Of a DNA stretch of 64,000 nucleotides, positions 34,242 through 41,329 are shown piece after piece (position 1 is the first letter of the stretch; each line of letters opens with the position of its first letter). The position numbers were made by a program, and so were the translations under genes. The notes under the pieces were generated by a model, which searched no databases, had not been told where the DNA came from, and was given only the letters and a program-made list of their open reading frames with translations. The stretch is from Phycisphaerae bacterium (GTDB lineage: Bacteria; Planctomycetota; Phycisphaerae; Sedimentisphaerales; UBA12454). The DNA is taken from the NCBI GenBank assembly GCA_041652575.1, contig JBAZHC010000014.1:1-64000 (forward strand). The letters are read 5' to 3'.

Positions 34242-34302
34242 TGATTCGTGCGTATTCGTGTTTATTAGTGGTTTAAATTCGTGCCTTAGTGCCTTTGTGG
34301 CT
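34242..34302. repeat. Dispersed word repeat, downstream of ileS
   Basis: Contains the phrases gattcgtgcgtattcgtg and gtgccttagtgcctttgtgg. The right end touches the ileS stop codon. Same family as 6641-6667. Confidence 0.5.
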
Positions 34303-37144
34303 ATATTTGCTTCACGACCTCGCCACAGCGACTGCACAGCTCCGGCTGTTCCGCGTCTTTGCCAACGCTTGGCCAATAGTTCCAGCATCTTGCGCATTTT
34401 TGATGCGGGCTCTTCTCGGCACTAATGGGCTTTTCACTCTTTTCTTTATTAAGTTTTATCTCGCTGACGATGCAAAGGGCCGCAAAGTTTTTAACGCCGA
34501 ACTGTTCGACTATACCGATTAACTCGCCGTCGTCTGTGGATATTATTACAGACGATTCCTGGTTACTTGCGATGGCCTGTTTCTGGCGAAGTCCCTCAAG
34601 TTCTTTTAATACTTCATCGCGCAGAGACATCAGTTTTTCCCATTTATGTTCTTCTTTCTGCCAGTCGATTGACTTATCGACTTTCGGCATACTCAAAAGA
34701 TGAACGCTTTCTGCCTTTTCGCTTTTCACGCCTATAGACTCATATATCTCTTCAGCCGTATGAGCCAGAACCGGAGCAAGCAGTCTCGCGAGGGCGTCGA
34801 GTATGGAATACATCGCTGTTTGAGCGCTTCGGCGTGAAGGTGAATCTTTCCCGTCGCAGTAAAGTCTGTCTTTAAGCAAATCCATATAAATACTGCTCAT
34901 TTCGATTGAGCAGAAATTGTAAACGAGCGTATAGACTTTATGGAACAGGAAATTTTCATAAGCCGATGTAACTTCGCCGATAAGTTTTTGTAACTGCTGC
35001 ACGGCCCATCGGTCAATCTCGAACATTTTATCGTAAGAAACGCTGTTTGTCGCGGGGTCGAAATCGGAGATATTGCCCAGCAGATAGCGTATGGTATTTC
35101 TGATTTTCCGGTATGCGTCCTGCAGTCTTGCGATAAGCGTATCGCTGCATCGCATATCTTCCTGATAATTTACACTTGAGACCCAGAGCCTGAGAATATC
35201 TGAGCCGTATTTTGTGATTTCTTCCTGAGCGTTGACGTAGTTGCCCAGCGACTTGGATTGTTTCCTGCCTTCCGCATCGACAGTAAATCCGTGCGTCAGT
35301 ACCGTTTTGAAAGGTTCCATACCTGTCACGCCCAGGGCAGGCAGGAGTGAAAGCTGGAACCAGCCTCTGTGTTGGTCTGAGCCTTCCAGATATAAATCGA
35401 CCGGCACCGGCCAGCCCGCCTGTTTTGCTACACTGAACCACGAACAGCCTGATTCGAACCAGACGTCGAAGATATTTTCTTCTTTTTGCAGGTCCTCGAA
35501 GCCAAAGCCTGCCGGCAGTTTAAAGTCTTCGCCGAGTATTTCCTTTGGCGAATCTATGAACCAGCTATCGGAGCCTTTTTGTCGGATATGTGCAGAAACT
35601 GCCAGTACGGATTCTTTTGTTAAAAGAGTTTTTCCCTCTGAATTATAAAATACCGGTATCGGCATTCCCCAGCATCTTTGCCGTGAAATACACCAATCAG
35701 GCCTGGATTCGAGCATTCCGGTAATCCGTTTTTCGCCCCAGCTCGGTATCCATTTTACTTTTGGAATTCTCTCCAGTGCCAGCTGCCTCAGATTTTTCCC
35801 ATCCGGCATCGGCCTATCCACCGAAATAAACCATTGATCCGTAGCCCGAAAAATGACTGGCATTCTGCTGCGCCAGCAGTGCGGATATGAATGGGTGATT
35901 TGGCCCTCGGAGAAAAGCAGGCCTTTGGTTTTCAGGCACTCATTTACTTCCTTGTCAACCTTTAAGACATTCTTTCCACAGAGCCAGGCCGGAACCGTAT
36001 CATCATAACAGCCGTCATCCATAACCGGCGAATAAACCGCCAGTTTATTCTGTTGGCCGGCGACATAATCTTCAACACCATGGCCGGGAGCGGTATGAAC
36101 AAGACCTGTACCGTCCTCTGTCGTTACGAAATTGGCGCTGATTACAAGATAAGCGTCCTTATCTGTCGGGTTCTTCTCGACAAAAGGATGCTGATACCTC
36201 AAACCAACCAAATCACTGCCCTTTACCGTCTTCTCGCTGGCAGTGTAATTTTCAAGTTTACCGACCGCGACAACCGCCTCAAGCCGAGCCTGCGCAATAA
36301 TCGACGTAAATTTCCTGCCATTCTGAAAATAACTAACCGCCTTATAGTCAAGGTCAGGATTGGCAGCAATCGCAAGATTAGCGGCCAATGTCCACGGCGT
36401 AGTCGTCCATATCATAAAACAAACATCGCCGCCATCTCCTCCGGCAAGGCCGAGAGATTTCAATTTATCTATAGAATCTTTCGTCGCAGGGAAATTAACA
36501 AAGATGCTCGGCGAGGTAATATCCTCATACTCCAGCTCTGCATCGGCAAGCGCCGTCTGACAGCCGACACTCCAATGAATCGGCTTGAGCTGTTTATAGA
36601 CGAGGCCTTTGCCCACAAGCTCGGCAAAGACTTCGCAGATGCCCGCTTCGTATTGCGGCTTGAGAGTCAGATACGGATTTTCAAAATCGCCGAATATGCC
36701 GAGGTCCTTAAACTGCTTCGATTGCAGTTTTACATATTTGCTCGCGTATTGCTTGCAGAGCTTTCTGATTTCGAGCTTGCTCATCGTTTTGGCTTTTTCG
36801 CCAAGCTCGGTAAAAACCTTCGCCTCGATAGGCAGGCCGTGACAGTCCCAGCCGGGCACGTAAGGAGCCTTGAAGCCGGACATCGTTTTGTATTTGATAA
36901 CGATGTCTTTTAAGACCTTGTTTATAACGTGGCCCATGTGAATATCGCCGTTGGCGTAAGGGGGTCCATCGTGGAGAGTATATTGAGGCGAATCGGCCTT
37001 TGAATCGAGAATCTTTTTGTAGATTTCCATCTTGTCCCATGCTTTTCGCTGGGCCGGCTCGCGCTGGGTCAGATTGGCCTTCATCGCAAAGTTCGTCTTA
37101 GGCAGATTTAACGTCTTACTGTAGTTTTTCTTGTCTTCAGTCAT
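34301..37144 (-). CDS. ileS: Isoleucyl-tRNA synthetase
   Basis: A class Ia aminoacyl-tRNA synthetase of about 947 residues. The HIGH-type motif is DGPPYANGDIHMGHV near residue 60, the editing domain contains TWTLAANLAIAANPDL-like sequence, and GWDCHGLPIE is present. The second signature reads RKQSKSLGN instead of the common RKMSKS, an M-to-Q change. The C-terminal zinc site CARCW...CSRCGEVV is intact. The ATG giving MTEDKKNY is preferred to an ORF start eight codons upstream. The gene lies between two large repeat-rich gaps. No neighbouring lspA is present. Confidence 0.94.
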   Translation of the reverse strand: MTEDKKNYSKTLNLPKTNFAMKANLTQREPAQRKAWDKMEIYKKILDSKADSPQYTLHDGPPYANGDIHMGHVINKVLKDIVIKYKTMSGFKAPYVPGWDCHGLPIEAKVFTELGEKAKTMSKLEIRKLCKQYASKYVKLQSKQFKDLGIFGDFENPYLTLKPQYEAGICEVFAELVGKGLVYKQLKPIHWSVGCQTALADAELEYEDITSPSIFVNFPATKDSIDKLKSLGLAGGDGGDVCFMIWTTTPWTLAANLAIAANPDLDYKAVSYFQNGRKFTSIIAQARLEAVVAVGKLENYTASEKTVKGSDLVGLRYQHPFVEKNPTDKDAYLVISANFVTTEDGTGLVHTAPGHGVEDYVAGQQNKLAVYSPVMDDGCYDDTVPAWLCGKNVLKVDKEVNECLKTKGLLFSEGQITHSYPHCWRSRMPVIFRATDQWFISVDRPMPDGKNLRQLALERIPKVKWIPSWGEKRITGMLESRPDWCISRQRCWGMPIPVFYNSEGKTLLTKESVLAVSAHIRQKGSDSWFIDSPKEILGEDFKLPAGFGFEDLQKEENIFDVWFESGCSWFSVAKQAGWPVPVDLYLEGSDQHRGWFQLSLLPALGVTGMEPFKTVLTHGFTVDAEGRKQSKSLGNYVNAQEEITKYGSDILRLWVSSVNYQEDMRCSDTLIARLQDAYRKIRNTIRYLLGNISDFDPATNSVSYDKMFEIDRWAVQQLQKLIGEVTSAYENFLFHKVYTLVYNFCSIEMSSIYMDLLKDRLYCDGKDSPSRRSAQTAMYSILDALARLLAPVLAHTAEEIYESIGVKSEKAESVHLLSMPKVDKSIDWQKEEHKWEKLMSLRDEVLKELEGLRQKQAIASNQESSVIISTDDGELIGIVEQFGVKNFAALCIVSEIKLNKEKSEKPISAEKSPHQKCARCWNYWPSVGKDAEQPELCSRCGEVVKQI

Positions 37145-37214
37145 TATTTTAAGTCCCTGATAAAGCAAAACATAATAGTTTCTATTTTATTGCCTGTCAA
37201 GTGGTTATGGAAAA

Positions 37215-37278
37215 TAGCCACAAAGTCACCAAGACACGAATTAACACTGTATTTCACCACAGAGAACACAGAGAACAC
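37215..37278. repeat. Dispersed word repeat upstream of ileS
   Basis: The phrases gccacaaagtcaccaagacac and ttcaccacagagaacacaga are imperfect copies of the same family seen at 455, 6641, 31589 and 34242. Confidence 0.5.
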
Positions 37279-37312
37279 CCCCGCAGATTCTCGACGAATC
37301 TAATCGCGGGGG
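37278..37312. repeat. GC-clamped hairpin
   Basis: CCCCCGC (37278-37284) pairs with GCGGGGG (37306-37312), enclosing AGATTC/GAATCT. The CCCCC..GGGGG clamp is similar to the REP-like hairpins but the flanks differ. Confidence 0.6.
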
Positions 37313-37338
37313 TCTCCGCTCCGCTTCGACAGAGACGC

Positions 37339-37459
37339 TATTGCTTTAAGGCGTCCCTATCGGGACTATCAAAATCAAACAAACCCCTCTTTAAAGCAAG
37401 CTTTAGCCGGGGTTGGCGTTTGATTTTCGGCCCCTAAGGGGCTTAGCCTTAAAGCAATA
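37339..37459. repeat. Cloverleaf-type nested palindrome, element A
   Basis: The outer stem TATTGCTTTAAGGC (37339-37352) pairs perfectly with GCCTTAAAGCAATA (37446-37459). It encloses three hairpins: H1 GTCCC/GGGAC (37353-37366); H2 AAAATCAAAC (37371-37380) with GTTTGATTTT (37418-37427), which encloses a CCCC/GGGG pair and an apical AAAGC-AA-GCTTT; H3 GCCCC-TAA-GGGGC (37430-37442). The fold is a three-arm cloverleaf on one closing stem. No ORF is contained. Confidence 0.8.
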
Positions 37460-37500
37460 AAACTTCGTCAACAGGTTGATAATCAGTTTATATAACAAAA

Positions 37501-37533
37501 AAGCCTTCCGGATTTTTTGACCCCGGAAGGCTT
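37501..37533. terminator. Bidirectional Rho-independent terminator
   Basis: AAGCCTTCCGG (37501-37511) pairs with CCGGAAGGCTT (37523-37533) over 11 bp. A run of A precedes it and Ts follow, so it functions on either strand. On the minus strand it lies just past the 40-codon ORF at 37559-37681. Confidence 0.8.
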
Positions 37534-37558
37534 TTAAATAGTAGTTTAAAAGAGCCTT

Positions 37559-37681
37559 TCAGGGCGCAGCACCTATGATAATGGCGATAATAATAGCGAT
37601 GCGGAAGATTGGGCTGTTTGACCCATTCGGCAAGCTCAGGGCAAGAAAGCTATAAACAGATTGTTTTGAAACATTAGTCAT
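37559..37681 (-). CDS. Small ORF (40 aa), possible membrane peptide, unknown
   Basis: The frame begins ATG at 37681 with AAGGA seven bases upstream and ends with TGA, 26 nt before a strong terminator. It encodes a 40-residue product with a polar N-terminal half and a hydrophobic C-terminal segment (IFRIAIIIAIIIGAAP). The ribosome-binding site plus terminator suggests a real small transcript, but homology is unknown and it may be a fortuitous ORF in a repeat-rich gap. Confidence 0.4.
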   Translation of the reverse strand: MTNVSKQSVYSFLALSLPNGSNSPIFRIAIIIAIIIGAAP

Positions 37682-37731
37682 TTGAAAATCCTTATACCAG
37701 TTATTTCGGCAAAAGTCAAGGGATGCTTAAT

Positions 37732-37850
37732 TAGCCACTAATACACAAAGGCACAAATAAATTTAGACGCTGATTACACTGTTTTTCACCACGAAGAACG
37801 GAAGGGACACGAAGGAACGTAACCACGGATTGCACGGATGACACGGATTC
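37732..37850. repeat. Dispersed word repeats, tandem cluster
   Basis: Contains actaatacacaaaggcaca, tttttcaccacgaagaacgg, gggacacgaaggaac and ccacggattgcacgg, which are imperfect variants of the same purine-rich phrases. There is no ORF. Confidence 0.5.
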
Positions 37851-37886
37851 CGCAGCGGCGGAACGCGGGATTTACGCTGTCAGATA

Positions 37887-38011
37887 TTGCTTTAAGGCGT
37901 CCCGATGTGTCGGGACTGTAAATTCAAAGCTTATGCCTTACTTACAAGCAAGCTTGACGTCGGCATATCGCTTTGAATTTTTGCCACTGTGCGGCTTTCG
38001 CCTTAAAGCAA
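37887..38011. repeat. Cloverleaf-type nested palindrome, element B
   Basis: The outer stem TTGCTTTAAGGCG (37887-37899) pairs perfectly with CGCCTTAAAGCAA (37999-38011). Inside: H1 GTCCCGA-tgtg-TCGGGAC (37899-37916); H2 AAATTCAAAGC (37920-37930) with GCTTTGAATTT (37970-37980), enclosing ATGCC/GGCAT and an apical CAAGC-AA-GCTTG (37945-37956); H3 GCCAC-tgt-GCGGC (37983-37995). The order and size of the arms match element A while many paired bases differ. Confidence 0.8.
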
Positions 38012-38082
38012 CAATATCAACTGCTTTGAAGTTCTTATTTTTCTCACTATGCTCGTATGCAGTATACTGCATACGAGCATAG
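37996..38082. repeat. Inverted repeat arm (right, upstream of ileS)
   Basis: Reverse-complement partner of 34047-34131. It joins the end of cloverleaf element B to the second 36-nt palindrome through ttgaagttcttatttttctcac. Confidence 0.75.
38047..38082. repeat. Perfect 36-nt palindrome, copy 2
   Basis: Left half CTATGCTCGTATGCAGTA with its exact reverse complement. Compared with copy 1, the fifth base of each arm changes from A to G and T to C, so the palindrome is preserved. Confidence 0.85.
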
Positions 38083-38150
38083 ATGCATGGAGTTTTTTTA
38101 TGGGGGAATTATAGATTGCAGATTTAGAAAGCGGGGGTATAATTTGGGGA

Positions 38151-38190
38151 AGAATACAGAAATCAGAACACAGGAGACAGAATACGGGAA
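38151..38190. repeat. Dispersed 'cagaacacaggagacag' word repeat
   Basis: Purine-rich reverse-strand copy of the sequence at 18935-18968. It lies in the leader of the FRG gene. Confidence 0.5.
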
Positions 38191-38259
38191 AAACAGAAAG
38201 CAGAGGAAAATTAAAAAACAAAAAGTGCGTCATTTTTATTATCTAAAGGAATATGTTAA

Positions 38260-39378
38260 ATGAATGGTCAATGGATAGGGAAGCATGGAGGCACTAATAG
38301 TGGCTCAATAATTGTAAATTGTGATGACAGAGGAGATTATTATGAAGGGGTCGCATATATAGGTGATTCTATATATAGCTTGCCCAGCCTTGCTGCTGTT
38401 TTTAAAACTAATAATCGAGATAATGATTTTAAGTTTCGAACGCAAGTTATTATGCCGATTAATAGATTAACAGGGGGGGTAGATAGTTGGGAAAATTGTA
38501 AGAAATTATATGCAGATGATACAATTCTTCCAAAATATGCTGATGTCAAAGGATGTTGGGATAGTGAAAGTTTAACCTTAGAGTGGACAACAGATATAGG
38601 AACAGGCGGTTTTAGCAAATTGCCTAAAACTAATGCAGATAAACCATCAGAATACAACCCAATCAATACAGATTGGATTGGCTTTAAAGAATTCGTTTCA
38701 ACATTAGAGGGAAGGAGATTGTTATTCAGAGGTCAGAATAAACCGTGGAGGTTGCGAACAGCGTTTCATAGGACAGAGAGGGCAAATTTAGCTAGATTTG
38801 TAACAGAGGATATTTCAGCGTTATACAAAAATCTAAGCGCGAGGACAAAACATCTATTCAATTTGTCTGTGCCAGATGAAAATGGAGCTTTTTACAATTT
38901 GTTACAACATCATGGATATCCTACACCTTTGTTGGATTGGACGTGCTCACCTTACGTTGCAGCTTTTTTTGCCTATCGAAGCATTGATAAGAACAAAGCA
39001 AGCTTGGCTAGGGATGATGAAAAAGTAAGAATATTAGTTTTTGATTATAAGCAATGGGCCGCAGATTTAAACCAAATTCTTAGTCTGAATACAGCGGCTC
39101 TACACTTGTCTACATGTGAGTTTATTGCGATTGAGAATGAAAGAATGATACCTCAGCAATCAGTGTCCACGATTACCAATATAGATGACATAGAATCGTA
39201 TATTCAATTAATAGAGAAAGAAAAAGGGAAAAGTTATTTAAAAGTTATTGATTTGCCTGTCACAGAGAGAACAAAGGTGATGCGAGAACTTAGTTTTATG
39301 GGCATTACGGCAGGATCTCTATTTCCTGGGTTGGATGGTGCTTGTGAGGAACTTAAGGAACGCTTTTTTAACTTATAA
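38260..39378 (+). CDS. FRG-domain protein
   Basis: A 372-residue protein with an FRG domain at about residues 145-260: LLFRGQNKPWRLRTAF carries the FRG signature and LLQHHGYPTPLLDWTCSPYVAAFFA is the second conserved block. FRG domains are of uncertain biochemical activity and are frequent in accessory and defence-associated loci. The N-terminal 140 residues are not recognised and might be a sensor. The gene is more AT-rich and uses codons unlike the neighbouring housekeeping genes, which suggests recent acquisition. It starts right after the palindrome/cloverleaf composite. The ATG is chosen; the ribosome-binding site (AAAGGA) is 11 bases upstream. Confidence 0.8.
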   Translation: MNGQWIGKHGGTNSGSIIVNCDDRGDYYEGVAYIGDSIYSLPSLAAVFKTNNRDNDFKFRTQVIMPINRLTGGVDSWENCKKLYADDTILPKYADVKGCWDSESLTLEWTTDIGTGGFSKLPKTNADKPSEYNPINTDWIGFKEFVSTLEGRRLLFRGQNKPWRLRTAFHRTERANLARFVTEDISALYKNLSARTKHLFNLSVPDENGAFYNLLQHHGYPTPLLDWTCSPYVAAFFAYRSIDKNKASLARDDEKVRILVFDYKQWAADLNQILSLNTAALHLSTCEFIAIENERMIPQQSVSTITNIDDIESYIQLIEKEKGKSYLKVIDLPVTERTKVMRELSFMGITAGSLFPGLDGACEELKERFFNL

Positions 39379-39439
39379 TACCTCATAAAAATAGGTGGCT
39401 GTTCCTAATTATTACGGAAATTCCGGATTGTTTTTCATT

Positions 39440-39473
39440 GTTTAGCCCTCTCACTTTTAGTGGGGGTTCGTTT
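39440..39473 (+). repeat. REP-like hairpin, copy 2 (upstream of the RAYT gene)
   Basis: GTTTAGCCCTCTCAC-tttta-GTGGGGGTTCGTT: the same layout as copy 1, with a 7-bp stem containing two G-T pairs. It lies 46 bp before the RAYT start codon. RAYT genes are commonly flanked by the REP sequences they act on. Confidence 0.65.
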
Positions 39474-39518
39474 TATTTCATTTTACATTTGTTGCGCGGT
39501 TTTTTAATAATAGAACAA

Positions 39519-39968
39519 ATGATAGGATATATGCTTACATGGACGACTTATGGCACCTGGCTGCAGGGAGACGAAAGAGGATATGCTAAAGATGGCCAGA
39601 TTTTGGACAAAAACGAAACGCTTGAAGAAATAAATAAATCAAATCTTAAAAAACAACCTGTCAAGTTTAATGCCAAACAGAAAGAAATCGTTAAAGAAGC
39701 AATCATTCAGGAAGCGAAAAGAATCAATCAAAAAATATTCGCATTAATCGTATATTCAAACCATATACACCTGCTTGTCGAGAAAAATCAAAAATCAATA
39801 GAAGCAACAGTGGCGATATACAAAACGGCAGCAAGAAAGGCCCTGTATCAGACAGGCCTTGAAGGGAAAATATGGTCAAAAGGATTTGACAAAAGATTCT
39901 GTTTCAATGAACAGGAATTAAAAAACAGAATTACATATATTCTTCGGCATAATGAAACAATGAAATAA
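39519..39968 (+). CDS. REP-associated tyrosine transposase (RAYT, Y1 HUH family)
   Basis: A 149-residue HUH-type single-strand transposase of the TnpA_REP family. It starts MIGYMLTWTTYGTWLQGDERG, has the metal-binding HUH motif in YSNHIHLLVE near residue 88 (H-I-H), and the nucleophile tyrosine in IYKTAARKAL near residue 106, followed by a C-terminal KNRITYILRHNE. An ORF extending to 39438 exists but its first 27 codons contain the REP-like hairpin, so the ATG at 39519 is chosen. The family excises and cleaves REP hairpins. Here it may have spread the hairpins listed in this window. Confidence 0.85.
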   Translation: MIGYMLTWTTYGTWLQGDERGYAKDGQILDKNETLEEINKSNLKKQPVKFNAKQKEIVKEAIIQEAKRINQKIFALIVYSNHIHLLVEKNQKSIEATVAIYKTAARKALYQTGLEGKIWSKGFDKRFCFNEQELKNRITYILRHNETMK

Positions 39969-39976
39969 ATTACTTA

Positions 39977-40044
39977 TTCCGCCTATGGCGGAACGACGGC
40001 CCCCCAGCCCCTTCCAAAGTTTTTTCGAGGAAAAAACTTTGGAA
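39977..40044. repeat. Hairpin cluster downstream of the RAYT gene (also convergent terminator)
   Basis: TTCCGCC-tat-GGCGGAA (39977-39993) is followed by TTCCAAAGTTTTTT (40012-40025) paired with AAAAAACTTTGGAA (40031-40044), a perfect 14-bp stem with a 5-nt loop. It separates the convergent RAYT and HNH genes and probably terminates both. Confidence 0.7.
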
Positions 40045-40092
40045 ATAACTCGGGGGTCTACACTTCGTTCCGACGCTTCGCTCCGATGGGGG

Positions 40093-40701
40093 CTAAACAA
40101 TTTTGAATTTGTTTAAATCTGTTTCTAATAGAAACGTGCGAAAGGGTTCGTATTTAAAACTATCAAAATTCAGCGGCGCGTATTCCTCGTCGCCGGACTG
40201 CAAAACAAATTTGTCGTGGGCGTAAGCGGTCAAAATCCAATGCTCGGGACAATCAGCAGCCTCGAAATTAAATGAAACTCCATCGCCAAGTTTAAATTCC
40301 GCTCTGCAGAAGCTTCTGCCATTCTTAACGCGAACATTTACGCCAAAAAAACCTGTATTGCCGACAATTTTCTTATTTAGTGCGTTTTGCCTGTAAGTGG
40401 CAATTCGCAGGTTCTCTCTTCGATTGTCGTACCTGTCGTTATTAATGTGGTCAACGACCATTCCGGCCGGCGGATTCATAATAAAACGTGAAACCGGGAC
40501 GAGTCTTGTCGGATTTTTTCCGATGCGAAGAAGGGGGTAGTTTTCACCTGAGATACGCAAACCAATGATATCGCCAACGTATTTTTTGCGACCGCGGGCA
40601 GGGCTGACATTGAATATCTGATAATAAATATCAGGGTCAACTTTCACAGTTTGGCCTGCGATAGTAAAAGTCAAAAAATCAATTGCGCTTTGCGATGACA
40701 T
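40093..40701 (-). CDS. HNH endonuclease, free-standing
   Basis: A 202-residue protein with the HNH core in GMVVDHINNDRYDNRRENLRIAT at about residues 78-100 (H-N-N and following N). This layout is common in homing endonucleases and phage-type HNH enzymes. The N-terminal 60 residues are not recognised. The C-terminal part (FGVNVRVKNGRSFCRAEF) resembles AP2/HNH-associated DNA-binding segments. It is convergent with the RAYT gene and could be a selfish element. No intron or intein boundary is visible nearby. Confidence 0.8.
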   Translation of the reverse strand: MSSQSAIDFLTFTIAGQTVKVDPDIYYQIFNVSPARGRKKYVGDIIGLRISGENYPLLRIGKNPTRLVPVSRFIMNPPAGMVVDHINNDRYDNRRENLRIATYRQNALNKKIVGNTGFFGVNVRVKNGRSFCRAEFKLGDGVSFNFEAADCPEHWILTAYAHDKFVLQSGDEEYAPLNFDSFKYEPFRTFLLETDLNKFKIV

Positions 40702-41029
40702 AAATATAATGGGGAAAAATTGTGGGGTTAAAAAGATTTAATTGTTCGTTTTTTACGGTCTGCGGTGAGCATCGGCCGTAAGACATTTAATTTTAATGTT
40801 TTAAGTAAAAAGCCTTCTCTTTGTTGTTTGCTTATCAAACAATATGGGTATTTTACCATATTTTTAATGAAAATCAAGCAAAAAATTGGCCCCGCACCAA
40901 TTAATTTTATCGCAGCAATGCAGGAACCTTGCCGCAACGTGCTTCGGGATTAACAAAAAGCCTTGCGATTTTTAATAGTTGTTAAAAAAGAGAATTTGCC
41001 GGACAATAGTATTTTTAAGGAGAAAAATT
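40702..41029. other. Intergenic, no gene
   Basis: AT-rich gap between the HNH gene and the small membrane protein. I see no ORF, hairpin or tRNA in it that I would defend. A ribosome-binding site AGGAG lies at its right end. Confidence 0.4.
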
Positions 41030-41224
41030 ATGAAACCATCGGTGAATGTCGTATCGATATTTTTGTTAGTTGTTTCTATCGCGCATTTGATAAGGCTGGT
41101 TCTGCAATGGAAGGTAACAGTCAGCAGTTACGATGTTCCGTTGTGGATGAGCGCTGCGGCGTGTATTGCCACGGCGGTACTGGCGTTTTGGCTGAGGCGG
41201 GAAAATAAGCCGGCGAAGTCGTAG
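41030..41224 (+). CDS. Small two-helix membrane protein
   Basis: A 64-residue protein starting with AGGAG eight bases before the ATG. It is hydrophobic: VVSIFLLVVSIAHLIRLVL and LWMSAAACIATAVLAFWL form two predicted helices with a short polar loop. An ORF start at 40979 would add a charged N-terminus but lacks a ribosome-binding site. Function unknown. Similar short proteins exist in many bacteria (prior knowledge of the pattern only). Confidence 0.6.
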   Translation: MKPSVNVVSIFLLVVSIAHLIRLVLQWKVTVSSYDVPLWMSAAACIATAVLAFWLRRENKPAKS

Positions 41225-41329
41225 AGGCATTTGGGCTTTGATTTTCGGCGCCGGCAGTGTTAAACTGTTTTTCTGATAAAACTATCGGCAGGGCGATATT
41301 CGATAAGATAAAGGTGCTTCGTAAAACAG

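Larger units (their letters stand above)
33788..34300. other. Repeat-packed intergenic region downstream of ileS
   Basis: 513 bp with no credible ORF. From left to right it contains: a GCCCC-aagcgttagcg-CGGGG hairpin (about 33850-33871), the REP-like unit 33883-33916, an ACCCCC...GGGGGG foldback (about 33949-33987), the 36-nt palindrome 34047-34082 with its arm to 34131, the 'ccctgcatagc' repeat 34157-34225, and a word repeat up to the ileS stop. The density of structured repeats is far above that of other intergenic gaps in the window apart from the 37.2-38.3 kb gap. Confidence 0.6.

Noticed and set aside
36053..36913. 286-codon plus-strand ORF opposite ileS
   Set aside because: It lies wholly inside a strongly conserved synthetase gene on the other strand, has no recognisable motif, and is expected from codon bias.
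34047..38082. Palindromes as hairpin-telomere (protelomerase) sites
   Set aside because: They are perfect palindromes, but no telomere resolvase gene is visible, they lie inside what looks like a normal chromosome, and two copies 4 kb apart would excise ileS. I see nothing to support it.
37200..38260. CRISPR array suspected because of regularly repeated short phrases
   Set aside because: The repeats are imperfect, of differing length and spacing, with no consistent direct-repeat/spacer pattern. No cas genes are nearby.
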